Notes: generated by a model from the letters alone, not told the origin. DNA of 64,000 nt from Allokutzneria multivorans (GCF_039537405.1 NZ_BAABAL010000009.1:248001-312000); one strand, 5' to 3'. Shown: positions 32,499-41,560, numbered from the stretch's first letter. Made by a program: numbers and translations.

Positions 32499-33986
32499 CT
32501 ACCGGTTCTGCGGGAAGCCGAGATCGATGCCGCGGTCGGCCGGGTCGGGCCAGCGCGACGTGACGACCTTGCCGCGCGTGTAGAAGTGCACGCCCTCCGG
32601 TCCGTACGCGTGGCTGTCGCCGAACAGCGACGCCTTCCACCCGCCGAAGGAGTAGTAGGAGACCGGGACCGGGATCGGCACGTTCACGCCGACCATGCCC
32701 GCCTCGACCTCGTTCTGGAACTTCCGCGCCGCGCCACCGTCCCTGGTGAAGATCGCCGCGCCGTTGCCCCACTGGTTCTCGTTGATCAGCCGCACGCCCT
32801 CGTCGTAGCTGTCCGCGCGGACCACCGACAGCACCGGCCCGAAGATCTCGTCGGTGTAGACGCTCATCTCCGGCGTGACGTTGTCGATCAGGCTCACGCC
32901 GAGGAAGAACCCTTCCCCGTCAACGGAAAGCTCGCGCCCGTCGACCACGACCGAAGCGCCCGCGGCCGCGCCGGCCTCCACGTAGGACGCGACCTTGTCG
33001 CGGTGCTCGCGGGTGATCAGCGGACCCATCTCGGACTTGGGGTCGTCTCCGGGCCCGATGCGCAGGTTCGCGATCCGCTCGGCAATGCGAGGGACCAGCT
33101 CATCACCCGCGGCACCGACAGCGACCAGGACCGAGACGGCCATGCAGCGCTCACCGGCCGAGCCGTAGGCGGCCGAGACCGCGGCGTCGGCGGCGAGGTC
33201 CATGTCCGCGTCGGGCAGCACGATCATGTGGTTCTTCGCGCCACCGAGGGCCTGGACTCGTTTGCCCGCAGTGGTTCCACGCGAGTACACGTGCTGTGCG
33301 ATCGGCGTGGAGCCGACGAACGACACGGCCTTCACGTCGGTGTGGTCCAGCAGCGCGTTCACCGCCGTCGCGTCACCGTGCACCACGTTCAGCACACCCG
33401 GCGGAAGCCCGGCCTCGCCGAACAGCTCCGCGACGCGCAGCGCCGCCGACGGGTCCTTCTCGCTCGGCTTGAGCACGAAGGTGTTGCCGCACGCGATGGC
33501 GATCGGGAACATCCACAGTGGAACCATCGCTGGGAAGTTGAACGGCGTGATGCCCGCGACCACGCCGAGCGGCTGGCGCAGCGAGTACACGTCCACCGAC
33601 GTGGACGCGCCCTCGGAGTACCCGCCCTTCAGCAGTTGCGGGATGCCACAAGCGAACTCCACGACCTCAAGGCCGCGCGCGACCTCGCCGAGCGCGTCGG
33701 AGTGCACCTTGCCGTGCTCGGAGGTCAGCAGCGATGCGATCTCGTCGCGGTTGCGGTGCAGGAGTTCCCGGTAGGCGAACAGGACCTGCGAGCGCTTGGC
33801 CAGCGAGGCGTTGCGCCAAGACTTGAAGGCCTCCTTGGCCGTCGCGACCGCACTGTCCACATCGGACACAGAAGCGAGCGCGACCTGTCCGGACTGCTCG
33901 CCGGTCGCCGGATTGGTCACCACGCCGAAGCGCCCCGAGGTGCCCTCGGTGAGCTCGCCGCCGATCCAGTGGTTGATCGTCTTCAC
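32499..33986 (-). CDS. mmsA: CoA-acylating methylmalonate/malonate-semialdehyde dehydrogenase
   Basis: 495 residues. Aldehyde dehydrogenase fold: NPATGEQSGQVALASVSDVDSAV, PFNFPAMVPLWMFPIAIACGNTFVLKPSEKDP, and the catalytic cysteine in YGSAGERCMAVSVLV. PMVGVNVPIPVP-type residues near the C-terminus are typical of MmsA. It converts (methyl)malonate semialdehyde plus CoA to propionyl-CoA or acetyl-CoA. The GTG at 33986 has AGGAG seven bases upstream; a TTG two codons earlier is too close to it. Final carbon step of pyrimidine breakdown in this operon. Confidence 0.9.
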   Translation of the reverse strand: MKTINHWIGGELTEGTSGRFGVVTNPATGEQSGQVALASVSDVDSAVATAKEAFKSWRNASLAKRSQVLFAYRELLHRNRDEIASLLTSEHGKVHSDALGEVARGLEVVEFACGIPQLLKGGYSEGASTSVDVYSLRQPLGVVAGITPFNFPAMVPLWMFPIAIACGNTFVLKPSEKDPSAALRVAELFGEAGLPPGVLNVVHGDATAVNALLDHTDVKAVSFVGSTPIAQHVYSRGTTAGKRVQALGGAKNHMIVLPDADMDLAADAAVSAAYGSAGERCMAVSVLVAVGAAGDELVPRIAERIANLRIGPGDDPKSEMGPLITREHRDKVASYVEAGAAAGASVVVDGRELSVDGEGFFLGVSLIDNVTPEMSVYTDEIFGPVLSVVRADSYDEGVRLINENQWGNGAAIFTRDGGAARKFQNEVEAGMVGVNVPIPVPVSYYSFGGWKASLFGDSHAYGPEGVHFYTRGKVVTSRWPDPADRGIDLGFPQNR

Positions 33987-33996
33987 GCACAAGCTC

Positions 33997-35400
33997 CTAG
34001 GTGAGGTACTGGCAGGTCTCGCGCGGCACGTACGCGCCGTCGCCCTTGCGGCCGTGGTAGGCCTCGCCCTCGATGAGGACGCGGCCCCTGGACAGCACGG
34101 TCTCGACCTTGCCGGTGATCCGCTTGCCCTCGTAGCAGGAGTAGTCGACGGCCATGTGGTGCGTCTCGGCGGAGAGCACCTGCTCCGCGTTCGGGTCGTA
34201 GATCACCACGTCGGCGTCCGCGCCCGGCTGGAGCACGCCCTTGCGCCCGTACAGGCCGAACATCCGCGCAGGGGTGGCGCACGCGATCTCGACCCACCGG
34301 CGGCGGCTGATGTGACCGTCCACCACGCCCTGGTGCAGCAGGTCCATCCGGTTCTCCACGCCGGGCAGACCGTTGGGGATCTTGGTGAAGTCCCCGATGC
34401 CGAGCACCTTCTGGTCGTTGAAGCAGAAGGGGCAGTGGTCGGTGGACACCACGGACAAGTCGTTGGTGCGCAAGCCCTTCCACAGCTCGGCCTGGTGCTC
34501 CATCGGCCGCAGCGGCGTCGAGCACACGTACTTCGAGCCCTCGAAACCCGGCTTCGCCAAGTCCTCCGTGGACAGGTACAGGTACTGGGGACAGGTCTCC
34601 GCGAAGACGTTGAGCCCCTTGTCCCGCGCGGTCGTGACCTCGGCCAGCGCCTGCGACGCCGAGAGGTGCACGATGTAGAGCGGGGAGCCCGCGACGCGCG
34701 CGAGCTGGATCGCCCGGTGCGTCGCCTCGGACTCCAACAGCTCGCGGCGCACGACACCGTGGTACTTCGGATCGGTCTGACCGCGCTCAAGTGCTTGTGC
34801 CGCAAGGACATCGATCGCGATGCCGTTTTCGGCGTGCATCATGATCAGGCCGCCGTTGTCCCCGGCGCGCTGCATCGCGCGCAGGATCTGGCCGTCGTCG
34901 CTGTAGAGCACGCCCGGGTAGGCCATGAACAGCTTGAAGCTGGTCACGCCCTCGCCGACGAGGGTGTCCATCTCCTTGAGCGACTGGTCGTTCACGTCGC
35001 TGACGATCATGTGGAACGCGTAGTCGATCACGCACTGGCCCTCGGCCTTGGCCTGCCACGCGTCCAGGCCCTCGCGCAGCGAAGAACCCTTCTGCTGGAT
35101 GGCGAAGTCCACGATCGTCGTGGTGCCGCCCCACGCCGCCGCACGCGTGCCCGTTTCGAAGGTGTCCGCCGCGACGGTGCCGCCGAAGGGCATCTCCATG
35201 TGCGTGTGCGCGTCGACGCCGCCGGGCAGCACGTACTTGCCCGTCGCGTCGATCACCTTGTCCGCGCCCGCCGTCCACGAGGACGCCAGCTCGGAGCCGG
35301 TGACCGCGAGCGCGACGACCTTGTCGTCCTCGATCAGCACATCGGCGTGCAGCTCGTCCGAGGAGTTGATCACGAGGCCGTTCTGGATGACCGTCCTCAT
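33997..35400 (-). CDS. hydA: Dihydropyrimidinase (D-hydantoinase)
   Basis: 467 residues. Cyclic-amidohydrolase motifs: zinc-binding GGVDAHTHMEMPFGG, carbamylated lysine in GVTSFKLFMAYPG, YIVHLSASQALAE, TCPQYLYLS and the catalytic aspartate in VVSTDHCPFCF. It opens dihydrouracil/dihydrothymine to N-carbamoyl-beta-amino acids. The start overlaps the stop of the aminotransferase gene (ATGA). Neighbours supply the next steps, supporting a catabolic rather than a detoxifying role. Confidence 0.92.
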   Translation of the reverse strand: MRTVIQNGLVINSSDELHADVLIEDDKVVALAVTGSELASSWTAGADKVIDATGKYVLPGGVDAHTHMEMPFGGTVAADTFETGTRAAAWGGTTTIVDFAIQQKGSSLREGLDAWQAKAEGQCVIDYAFHMIVSDVNDQSLKEMDTLVGEGVTSFKLFMAYPGVLYSDDGQILRAMQRAGDNGGLIMMHAENGIAIDVLAAQALERGQTDPKYHGVVRRELLESEATHRAIQLARVAGSPLYIVHLSASQALAEVTTARDKGLNVFAETCPQYLYLSTEDLAKPGFEGSKYVCSTPLRPMEHQAELWKGLRTNDLSVVSTDHCPFCFNDQKVLGIGDFTKIPNGLPGVENRMDLLHQGVVDGHISRRRWVEIACATPARMFGLYGRKGVLQPGADADVVIYDPNAEQVLSAETHHMAVDYSCYEGKRITGKVETVLSRGRVLIEGEAYHGRKGDGAYVPRETCQYLT

Positions 35401-36719
35401 GCCGAAGCCTCCTGCGCGACGGTGAGGGCGTGCGTCAGGACCCGCAGGCCCTCCTCGGCCTCGGCGCGCGTCAGCGACAACGGCGGAGCGAGGCGCAACA
35501 CGTTGCCGTGCAAGCCACCCTTGCCGATCAGCAGACCGCCCTCGCGCGCCGCGTTCAACGCGGCGGTCGCGGCAGCGGGAGCCGGATCGAGGGTGCCGGG
35601 CTTGACCAGTTCGACGCCGATCATCAGACCCTTGCCGCGCACGTCCGCGACGACCGGCAGGTCGGCGCCGACGGCGCGCAGCTGTTCGATCAGCCAGCCG
35701 CCGATCTCGCGCGAGTTCGCCGGGAGGTCGTTGTCCAGCAAGTACTTCAGGTTCGCCAGACCGGCCGCCATGGTGATCGGGCTGCCGCCGAAGGTGGACA
35801 ACGAGTTGGCCTGCAAGCAGTTCATCACCTCGGCGCGCGCGATCACGCCGCCGATGGACGAGCCGTTGCCGATGCCCTTGGCGAAGGTGACGATGTCCGG
35901 CGTGACGCCCTCGGGGGCGTGCGCCTGCCAGCCCCAGAAGTTCTCGCCGGTGCGGCCCCACCCGGTCTGCACCTCGTCGCTGATCCACAGGATGCCGTGC
36001 TCGTCCAGCACCTCCTTGAAGGCGCCGTAGAGCCCGTCCGGCGGCACGCTGAACCCGCCGACGCCCTGGATCGGCTCGGCGATCAGGCACGCGACGTTCT
36101 TCGCGGTCTGGTCCAGCACCTCGCGCAGGTCGGCGACGCACGCGGCGATGTACTCGCCCTTCGGCAGGTCCTTGAAAGGGCTGCGGAAGCTGTTGGCGCC
36201 GTGCACGTAGAAGGTCTGGAACGGCGACAGGCTGGTCGCCGACCACGCCGAGTTCCCGGTGATCGACACCGCCGAGAAGGAGCGGCCGTGGTAGCTGTTG
36301 CGCATCGCCAGCACCTGGTTGGAGCGGCGGTAGCTCGTCGCGAGCAGCAGCGCGGCGTCGTTGGCCTCGGTGCCGCTGGTGGTGAAGAAGACCCGCGCGT
36401 CCGGGATGCCCGAGACCTCGGCGATCTGCTCGGCGAGCTCCACCATGTGGCGGCTCATGTAGACCGTGGAGGTGTGCAGGATCTTCCCGGCCTGCTCGGT
36501 GATGGCCTTGGTGACCTCGGGCAGCGCGTGCGCCGTCATCGTGGTCAGGATGCCGCCGAAGAAGTCCAGGTAGCGGTTGCCCTCGGCGTCCCAGACGTGG
36601 CGGCCCTCGCCGCGGTCCAGCTCGATGGGCGGGTCGTAGTAGGTGGCGATCCAGCTCGGCATGACCGCCTGGTGCCGCTTGTACAGGTCTGCGTGCGTGC
36701 TGTTGATGTCGCTGCCCAT
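35397..36719 (-). CDS. Class III aminotransferase, probable beta-alanine/3-aminoisobutyrate:pyruvate type
   Basis: 440 residues. PLP-dependent fold: FFTTSGTEANDAALLLA, NSYHGRSFSAVSITG, LIAEPIQGVGGFSVPPDG, WISDEVQTGWGRTG and the PLP lysine in DIVTFAKGIGNGSSIGG. Related to the AGXT2 group. In this operon it would convert beta-alanine or 3-aminoisobutyrate to the semialdehyde used by MmsA. Lies 6 bp after the beta-ureidopropionase gene and overlaps hydA by 4 bp. The amino acceptor is not determinable. Confidence 0.88.
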   Translation of the reverse strand: MGSDINSTHADLYKRHQAVMPSWIATYYDPPIELDRGEGRHVWDAEGNRYLDFFGGILTTMTAHALPEVTKAITEQAGKILHTSTVYMSRHMVELAEQIAEVSGIPDARVFFTTSGTEANDAALLLATSYRRSNQVLAMRNSYHGRSFSAVSITGNSAWSATSLSPFQTFYVHGANSFRSPFKDLPKGEYIAACVADLREVLDQTAKNVACLIAEPIQGVGGFSVPPDGLYGAFKEVLDEHGILWISDEVQTGWGRTGENFWGWQAHAPEGVTPDIVTFAKGIGNGSSIGGVIARAEVMNCLQANSLSTFGGSPITMAAGLANLKYLLDNDLPANSREIGGWLIEQLRAVGADLPVVADVRGKGLMIGVELVKPGTLDPAPAAATAALNAAREGGLLIGKGGLHGNVLRLAPPLSLTRAEAEEGLRVLTHALTVAQEASA

Positions 36720-36725
36720 GTCAGA

Positions 36726-37568
36726 TCACGCCTCCGTCAGCGGGCCGTAGGCGTCCGGGCGGCGGTCGCGGTAGAACGCCCACTGCTGACGCACTTCGTC
36801 GATCAGGTCCAGGTCGAGGTCACGCACGACCAGCTCTTCGTCGTGCGCGCTGGCCGGATCGCCGACGAACTGGCCGCGCGGGTCAACGAAGTAGCTCGTG
36901 CCGTAGAAGTCGTTGTCGCCGTACTCCTCGACGCCGACGCGGTTGATCGCGGCCACGAAGTACTCGTTGGCCACAGCCGCCGCGGGCTGCTCCAGCTGCC
37001 AGAGGTAGGCCGACAGGCCGCGGCTGGTGGCGGAGGGGTTGTAGACGATCTGCGCGCCCGCCAGGCCCAGCGCGCGCCAGCCCTCCGGGAAGTGCCGGTC
37101 GTAGCAGATGTAGACGCCGACCTTGCCGACCGCGGTGTCGAACACCGGCCAGCCCAGGTTGCCCGGCTTGAAGTAGTACTTCTCCCAGAAGCCCTTGACC
37201 TGCGGGATGTGGTGCTTGCGGTACTTGCCGAGGTAGGAGCCGTCGGCGTCGATCACCGCGGCGGTGTTGTAGTAGAAGCCGGACTGCTCGACCTCGTAGA
37301 TCGGCACGACCAGCACCATGCCGGTCTCCTTGGCCAGCGCCTGCATCCGCTTCACGGTGGGACCGTCCGGGACGGGCTCGGCCCACTTGTAGTGCTCGGG
37401 CTCCTGCACCTGGCAGAAGTAGGGGGCGTTGAACACCTCCTGGAAGCCCATGATCTTGGCGCCCTGCGCGGCGGCGTCGCGGGCGTACTTCTCGTGCAGC
37501 TCTGTCATCGACTCGGCGTCGCCGGTCCACTTGGTCTGGACGAGCGCCGCGCGCACCACGTTGGCCAT
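36726..37568 (-). CDS. Nitrilase-superfamily hydrolase, probable beta-ureidopropionase
   Basis: 280 residues. Glu-Lys-Cys triad: Glu in IMGFQEVFNAPYF, Lys in LGKYRKHHIPQVKGFWEKYYF, Cys in VGVYICYDRHFPEGWRALG. The FWEKYYFKPGN segment is typical of N-carbamoyl-beta-alanine amidohydrolases. It releases ammonia, CO2 and beta-alanine from the hydA product. First gene of the leftward operon, divergent from a MocR-type regulator. The ATG is followed by ANVVRAALVQTKWTGD, the usual N-terminus. Confidence 0.9.
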   Translation of the reverse strand: MANVVRAALVQTKWTGDAESMTELHEKYARDAAAQGAKIMGFQEVFNAPYFCQVQEPEHYKWAEPVPDGPTVKRMQALAKETGMVLVVPIYEVEQSGFYYNTAAVIDADGSYLGKYRKHHIPQVKGFWEKYYFKPGNLGWPVFDTAVGKVGVYICYDRHFPEGWRALGLAGAQIVYNPSATSRGLSAYLWQLEQPAAAVANEYFVAAINRVGVEEYGDNDFYGTSYFVDPRGQFVGDPASAHDEELVVRDLDLDLIDEVRQQWAFYRDRRPDAYGPLTEA

Positions 37569-37671
37569 GCCGGAAGCTCCCTGCGGGGTGGGCGGTAGAG
37601 GGTGTAGAACCTATGAAGCGGAACACACTGGTGCAATACATGTTTTGTTACCGGACAAACTTTTCACCCGA
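37569..37671. promoter_or_regulatory. Divergent promoter of pyrimidine operon and MocR regulator
   Basis: 103-bp gap, locally AT-richer. TTTGT (37644-37648) and ACAAA (37655-37659) form a short dyad near the regulator start. Likely holds the operator; no further detail is certain. Confidence 0.4.
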
Positions 37672-39054
37672 GTGCCGGTGGTGGCGGTGGACGTTGACCT
37701 GACCTGGCTCGCGAACAAGATCGAAGACACCTCCGCCGAGGGGATAGCCGCCTCGGTGAACCGGCTGATCAGGGCCGGTGAACTGGCCGTTGGCGGCAAG
37801 CTGCCGACGGTGCGCGCGCTGGCCCGTGAGATCGGCGTGAGCCCCACGACGGTCAGCGAGTCGTGGCGCTCGCTGACCCGGATCGGTGCGATCGAGACGC
37901 GTGGCCGCAACGGCACCTTCGTCACCGGCGGGCAGCGCCGAGCCGAGCCCGCGCGATTCTGGCGGCTCGCCGGGGCGACCGGGCGGTTCACCCGCGACCT
38001 CTCCGCGGGTGTGCCCGACCCCGAGCTGCTGCCCCCGCTCGGCCCGGCGCTGGCGCGCGTGGACGGCCAGCCGCCGCTGTCGGGGTACCTGGACACGCCG
38101 GTGCTGCCCGAGCTGGAGCGCCTGGTCCGCGAGTCGTGGCGGGGGATATGCGAGCCGGAGGAGCTGACCATCGTCAACGGTTCGCTCGACGGCATCGACC
38201 GCGCGCTCAGCCAGCTCGTCGCGCTCGGTGACCGGGTGATCGTGGAGAACCCGACGTTCCCGCCGTTCCTGGACCTGCTCGACGCCGTCGGAGCCACCGC
38301 GTTGCCCGTGCCGATGGACGCCGAGGGCATGCGCCCGGACGCGCTGCGCTCCGTGCTCGCCGAGGGGCCGATCGCGCTGTTGATGCAGCCGCGCGCGCAG
38401 AACCCGACCGGGACGAGCACCTCCGCCGCGCGGATCGTCGAGCTGGGCGCGCTGTTGGCGGAGGCCCCGGACGTGGTGGTGATCGAGGACGACCACGTCG
38501 GTGACGTCGCGGTGGCCCCGCCGGTGAGCCTCGCCTCCGCGCTGCCCGAACGGGTCGTGCGCATCCAGAGCTTCTCCAAGTCACACGGCCCTGACCTGCG
38601 GCTAGCCGCTCTGGGTGGCCCTTCGCGGCTCGTCGGGCCGCTCATCGCGCGGCGGCACCTGGGCGCGGCGTGGTCGAGCCGCCTGCTCCAGGAGATCCTC
38701 GTCGGCATGCTCACCGATCCGGGCAGCGTCGCCGCCGTGGCCAGGGCGCGAGCGGTGTACGCGCAGCGGCGCGAGGCCCTGCGCGCCGCCCTCGACGCCC
38801 GGGGCGTGAAGTCCATCGGCGCCGACGGCATCAACCTCTGGGTGGAGGTGGAGCGCGAGCGGGAAGCCCTCGTCGTGCTCGCCGCCCAGGGCATCGGCGC
38901 CGCGCCGGGCTCGCCGTTCCTGGTCCGCTCCACCGGGACCAACCACCTGCGCGTCACCACCGCGGTGCTCCCACTGTCCGAAGTGGACGACGTCGCCGAC
39001 GCCCTCGCCGAGGCCGCCCGCCCCTATCCCCGCTACACGCCGAACGCCATGTGA
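37672..39054 (+). CDS. MocR/GntR-type regulator with aminotransferase-like domain
   Basis: About 460 residues. N-terminal GntR winged helix (NRLIRAGELAVGGKLPTVRALAREIGVSPTTVSESWRSL), then a fold-type-I aminotransferase domain with VIVENPTFPPFLDLLDAVG, LLMQPRAQNPTG and the PLP lysine in RIQSFSKSHGPDLRLAALG. Such proteins sense PLP or an amino compound. The start is uncertain among GTGs at 37672, 37678, 37681 and 37687. Divergent from the pyrimidine operon, which contains an aminotransferase; beta-alanine or a PLP adduct is a plausible effector (inference). Confidence 0.87.
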   Translation: MPVVAVDVDLTWLANKIEDTSAEGIAASVNRLIRAGELAVGGKLPTVRALAREIGVSPTTVSESWRSLTRIGAIETRGRNGTFVTGGQRRAEPARFWRLAGATGRFTRDLSAGVPDPELLPPLGPALARVDGQPPLSGYLDTPVLPELERLVRESWRGICEPEELTIVNGSLDGIDRALSQLVALGDRVIVENPTFPPFLDLLDAVGATALPVPMDAEGMRPDALRSVLAEGPIALLMQPRAQNPTGTSTSAARIVELGALLAEAPDVVVIEDDHVGDVAVAPPVSLASALPERVVRIQSFSKSHGPDLRLAALGGPSRLVGPLIARRHLGAAWSSRLLQEILVGMLTDPGSVAAVARARAVYAQRREALRAALDARGVKSIGADGINLWVEVEREREALVVLAAQGIGAAPGSPFLVRSTGTNHLRVTTAVLPLSEVDDVADALAEAARPYPRYTPNAM

Positions 39055-39067
39055 GCCGCACATGAAT

Positions 39068-39111
39068 GCGGCGGGCGGCACCACCGTGAAGGTGGCTTGG
39101 CCGCCCGCCGC
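39068..39111 (+). terminator. Terminator after the MocR-type regulator
   Basis: 11-bp outer stem (39068-39078 with 39101-39111) enclosing an inner CCACC/GGTGG stem with loop GTGAA. Very GC-rich, no T-run. Confidence 0.7.
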
Positions 39112-39273
39112 TGAGAGGGCCGCGTCCTCCGCGTGCGTCAGCGGGGCGGCCACCAGGTCATGCGCGCATCACCTGTGCGGGTAAAGGGTCTCGGGGCCAC
39201 GGCCGGATCCACCTCGGGGCCGGGCTCGCTGTCATGGGGCTGGTGTGCTCGGAGCCCGCTCGGACGCCTTCGG

Positions 39274-39555
39274 TCACCATGTCGCACGCTCACAAGCTCT
39301 CCGCGCGTCGTACGCCTTGACCCCGGCTTCGAGGAGTTCGTCGACGCAGCGTTCGAAGTAGTAGTCGGAGTCGAACCCGAGTTCGCCGTACACGCACGCG
39401 TTGTCGTGGGTGCGGTCCGTCTCGATCCCCACGCGCTCCAAGTACTTCAGGCACTGCCCGATGTCCGCCGACGCCGTTGGAGCGATCGCGACGGGCAGTG
39501 CGAGCGCGGCGAGTGCGGCGACGGTGAGCTGGGCCACTCGTGAGGTGCGGGACAC
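39274..39555 (-). CDS. Small secreted cysteine-containing protein
   Basis: 93 residues. Signal peptide SRVAQLTVAALAALALPVAIAPTASA, then a ~62-residue acidic domain with four cysteines (GQCLKYLERVG, NACVYGELGF, ERCVDELLEAG, RRACERATW) spaced for two disulfides. Helical pattern; the family is unrecognised. The GTG at 39555 has AGGAGG eight bases upstream. Stands alone between two rightward transcription units. Confidence 0.72.
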   Translation of the reverse strand: MSRTSRVAQLTVAALAALALPVAIAPTASADIGQCLKYLERVGIETDRTHDNACVYGELGFDSDYYFERCVDELLEAGVKAYDARRACERATW

Positions 39556-39798
39556 GACAGAGTCCTCCTGCGGTCGGCGGTTGCGGTGTGTCTCCAGCAC
39601 ACCCCGGGAATGCTTGTGCGGCAAAGAAATGCACACCGCAGGAGTTCTTCACGCGGTCGTGGTGGCCCATGCGGGGGGCCGACGTGGACGCTGCGTGCCG
39701 CACTGGGCCGATCGTGCGGCGGATCATCACCGGAGCGGGAGGGCTGGTGCTGGCACACCGTCACGCGATCGCCCGATGGGGCGGTGTACCGTCGACAC

Positions 39799-40173
39799 GT
39801 GCTCGCCAGGCTGTTGACTCCCCGCTGGTTGGTGCTGCATGTGCTGGCCGTCATCTGGGTGGTCGTGTGCTGCGCGCTCGGCTGGTGGCAGTGGGAACGC
39901 TCGCAGTCCGCGGGCGGCAGCTTCCTCAACCTCGGGTACGCCCTCCAGTGGCCGCTGTTCGCGCTCTTCGGCGTGTACATGTGGGTGCGGACGGCGCGCA
40001 TGGAGATCGCCGAGGAGCGCGGGGAGGCCCCCGTCGCGCCCGCTCCGGTGCAGACCAAGCCGACCAGCTACGGACGGCGACCCGTCATGTCGGCGACGCC
40101 CGGCGAGGCCGATCCCGAGTTGGACGAGTACAACCGCTACCTCCGCGAACTCCGCGACCAGGAGACGAGATGA
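39799..40173 (+). CDS. Small two-helix membrane protein
   Basis: 124 residues. Two hydrophobic segments (WLVLHVLAVIWVVVCCALGWW and ALQWPLFALFGVYMW), then a polar C-terminal tail ending YLRELRDQETR. No known function. No ribosome site precedes the GTG at 39799. The last codon overlaps the ATG of the DUF3817 gene (ATGA), so the two work together in expression. Confidence 0.72.
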   Translation: MLARLLTPRWLVLHVLAVIWVVVCCALGWWQWERSQSAGGSFLNLGYALQWPLFALFGVYMWVRTARMEIAEERGEAPVAPAPVQTKPTSYGRRPVMSATPGEADPELDEYNRYLRELRDQETR

Positions 40174-40520
40174 CCCAGCAGGAAGCACCCACCGAGGACT
40201 CGCTCGCGGAGTCGCGCATCGCCAAGGCGCTCGTGCGGTTCCGGGTGATGGCGTACATCGTGGGTTTCGCCCTGCTCGGGCTGCTCGTGGCGATGGGGCT
40301 TCGCCTGACCACCGACATCACCACGCCGTCGGCGATCATCGCGCCCGCGCACGGCTTCCTCTACATGGTGTACCTGGTGGCCGCGTTCGACCTCGCCCAG
40401 CGCTGCAAGTGGTCTGCCAAGGGCACCCTGCTCGTGCTCATCGCGGGCACCATCCCCTTCGTGTCCTTCTACGCCGAGAAGCAGGTAGTCCGCCGCGTCC
40501 AGGCAGGCGAGAAGCTCTAG
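40170..40520 (+). CDS. DUF3817 domain-containing membrane protein
   Basis: 116 residues. ALVRFRVMAYIVGFALLGLLVAMGLRL, then HGFLYMVYLVAAFDLAQRCKW and GTLLVLIAGTIPFVSFYAEKQV give the three-helix DUF3817 pattern with its conserved H-G and E-K residues. Function unknown. Coupled to the preceding small membrane protein. It converges on the DUF3558-type lipoprotein gene with 13 bp between stops. Confidence 0.85.
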   Translation: MTQQEAPTEDSLAESRIAKALVRFRVMAYIVGFALLGLLVAMGLRLTTDITTPSAIIAPAHGFLYMVYLVAAFDLAQRCKWSAKGTLLVLIAGTIPFVSFYAEKQVVRRVQAGEKL

Positions 40521-40533
40521 TCCTCAGCGCGGT

Positions 40534-41070
40534 TCATGGAATCCGGGGAATCACACGCTCCGCCACGTGCTTCGCCGCCGCACACCCGTCGCGGTTCGGC
40601 GCGGAGTCGTCAATGACGACGATCAGCCATTCTCCAGCGGGTGAATCGAAGGCCAGATCGCACTCCCCTGATTCTCCCTTCATTATTCCCTGGCCAACGG
40701 CGGTTCGTTTTCCAGCGACGGTCATCTCCGTGCGGCCCTTGAAGCTGCCCTGATTCAACTTCGATTCCGGGATGAAGCTGAGGCTGACCGAAATTGTTTC
40801 GCCGATTCCTCCGGTTTTCACGTGATATCTGCACGAAGGGGAGTATTTTTCTTCAAGTTTTGGAGAGCCTGGCGAGACCTGTCCCTGGACGGGGAAGTCG
40901 GCGGGAGTCATCAACCGGCACAGGTCCGCAGCGGTAGGGACTTGTCCGGGCGCGAGCAGCGGGCTCGGCGCGCTCGGGGAAGTTGCCTGGCCGGTGACAA
41001 CACCGGAGCAGCCGGAGAGAGTCATGGTCATGATGGCCAGCCACACGCGGCTCTTGCGGGCGATTCTCAT
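40534..41070 (-). CDS. DUF3558-type lipoprotein
   Basis: 178 residues. Signal peptide with lipobox TLSGC (cysteine near residue 21), a Ser/Pro-rich linker, then DLCRLMTPADFPVQGQ and CRYHVKTGG, matching the exported DUF3558 family of actinomycetes. GGAAGG seven bases before the ATG. Its start overlaps the stop of the upstream gene (ATGA), which encodes a WXG-sized helical protein. Base composition is slightly less GC-rich than its neighbours. Role unknown, surface-exposed. Confidence 0.78.
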   Translation of the reverse strand: MRIARKSRVWLAIMTMTLSGCSGVVTGQATSPSAPSPLLAPGQVPTAADLCRLMTPADFPVQGQVSPGSPKLEEKYSPSCRYHVKTGGIGETISVSLSFIPESKLNQGSFKGRTEMTVAGKRTAVGQGIMKGESGECDLAFDSPAGEWLIVVIDDSAPNRDGCAAAKHVAERVIPRIP

Positions 41071-41471
41071 GATCCGGCCTTCCACTGAAGTTCTGCGCCC
41101 TTCTGATCGTTGGCTTCGAGTGCGGTCGCCATCCCGACTACGCGCTTTCGGAACTCGACCAGGGCGTCATGGTATCGCTGCCAGAACCAGACGAGCCCTC
41201 CCTCCTGATCCGAGCTGCGGTGAATGAACTTCTCCCGCATTGCCTGTCCGGCTCTTGTGGCACCGAAATCAATTCCCTCTGCCTTGTATGAAAACTGCCT
41301 CGCGGCGTCGAGTTCACCCTTGGCGATGTCGATCAGCTCGTCCATGTGTTTGGCGACCCAGTCCTTGGTGCCCGCGTCCATGCGGATCTCACCGCTGGAC
41401 ACCATCTCGCTCACCTGGGCGAGGCCGTCGTGCTCCCACGGGTCGCTGTTCCAGGGCATGTCGCTCGACAC
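41067..41471 (-). CDS. Small helical protein of unknown function paired with the lipoprotein
   Basis: 134 residues without a signal peptide, rich in charged helices (WVAKHMDELIDIAKGELDAARQFSYKAEGIDFGATRAG) with a later WFWQRYHDALVEFRKRVVGMATALE. Size, helicity and pairing with a DUF3558-type lipoprotein recall ESX/WXG-like proteins of this order, but the WXG motif itself is not clear. The GTG start has GAGGGGG a few bases upstream. Gene lies at the head of a two-gene leftward unit. Confidence 0.7.
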   Translation of the reverse strand: MSSDMPWNSDPWEHDGLAQVSEMVSSGEIRMDAGTKDWVAKHMDELIDIAKGELDAARQFSYKAEGIDFGATRAGQAMREKFIHRSSDQEGGLVWFWQRYHDALVEFRKRVVGMATALEANDQKGAELQWKAGS

Positions 41472-41560
41472 GGTTCCCCCCTCGGCACCGGTTCGGTCAC
41501 ATACCGGACGGTACGGGAGGTCGTTGCCAGGGGCGCACAGAATCGGCGTTCGTGCGGCAT

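Noticed and set aside
31257..34004. A 915-codon rightward open frame across the LLM and mmsA genes
   Set aside because: Composition (HDHRVRA-type, repeated Asp/His/Arg) is a shadow of the real leftward genes; it has no ribosome site and no domain.
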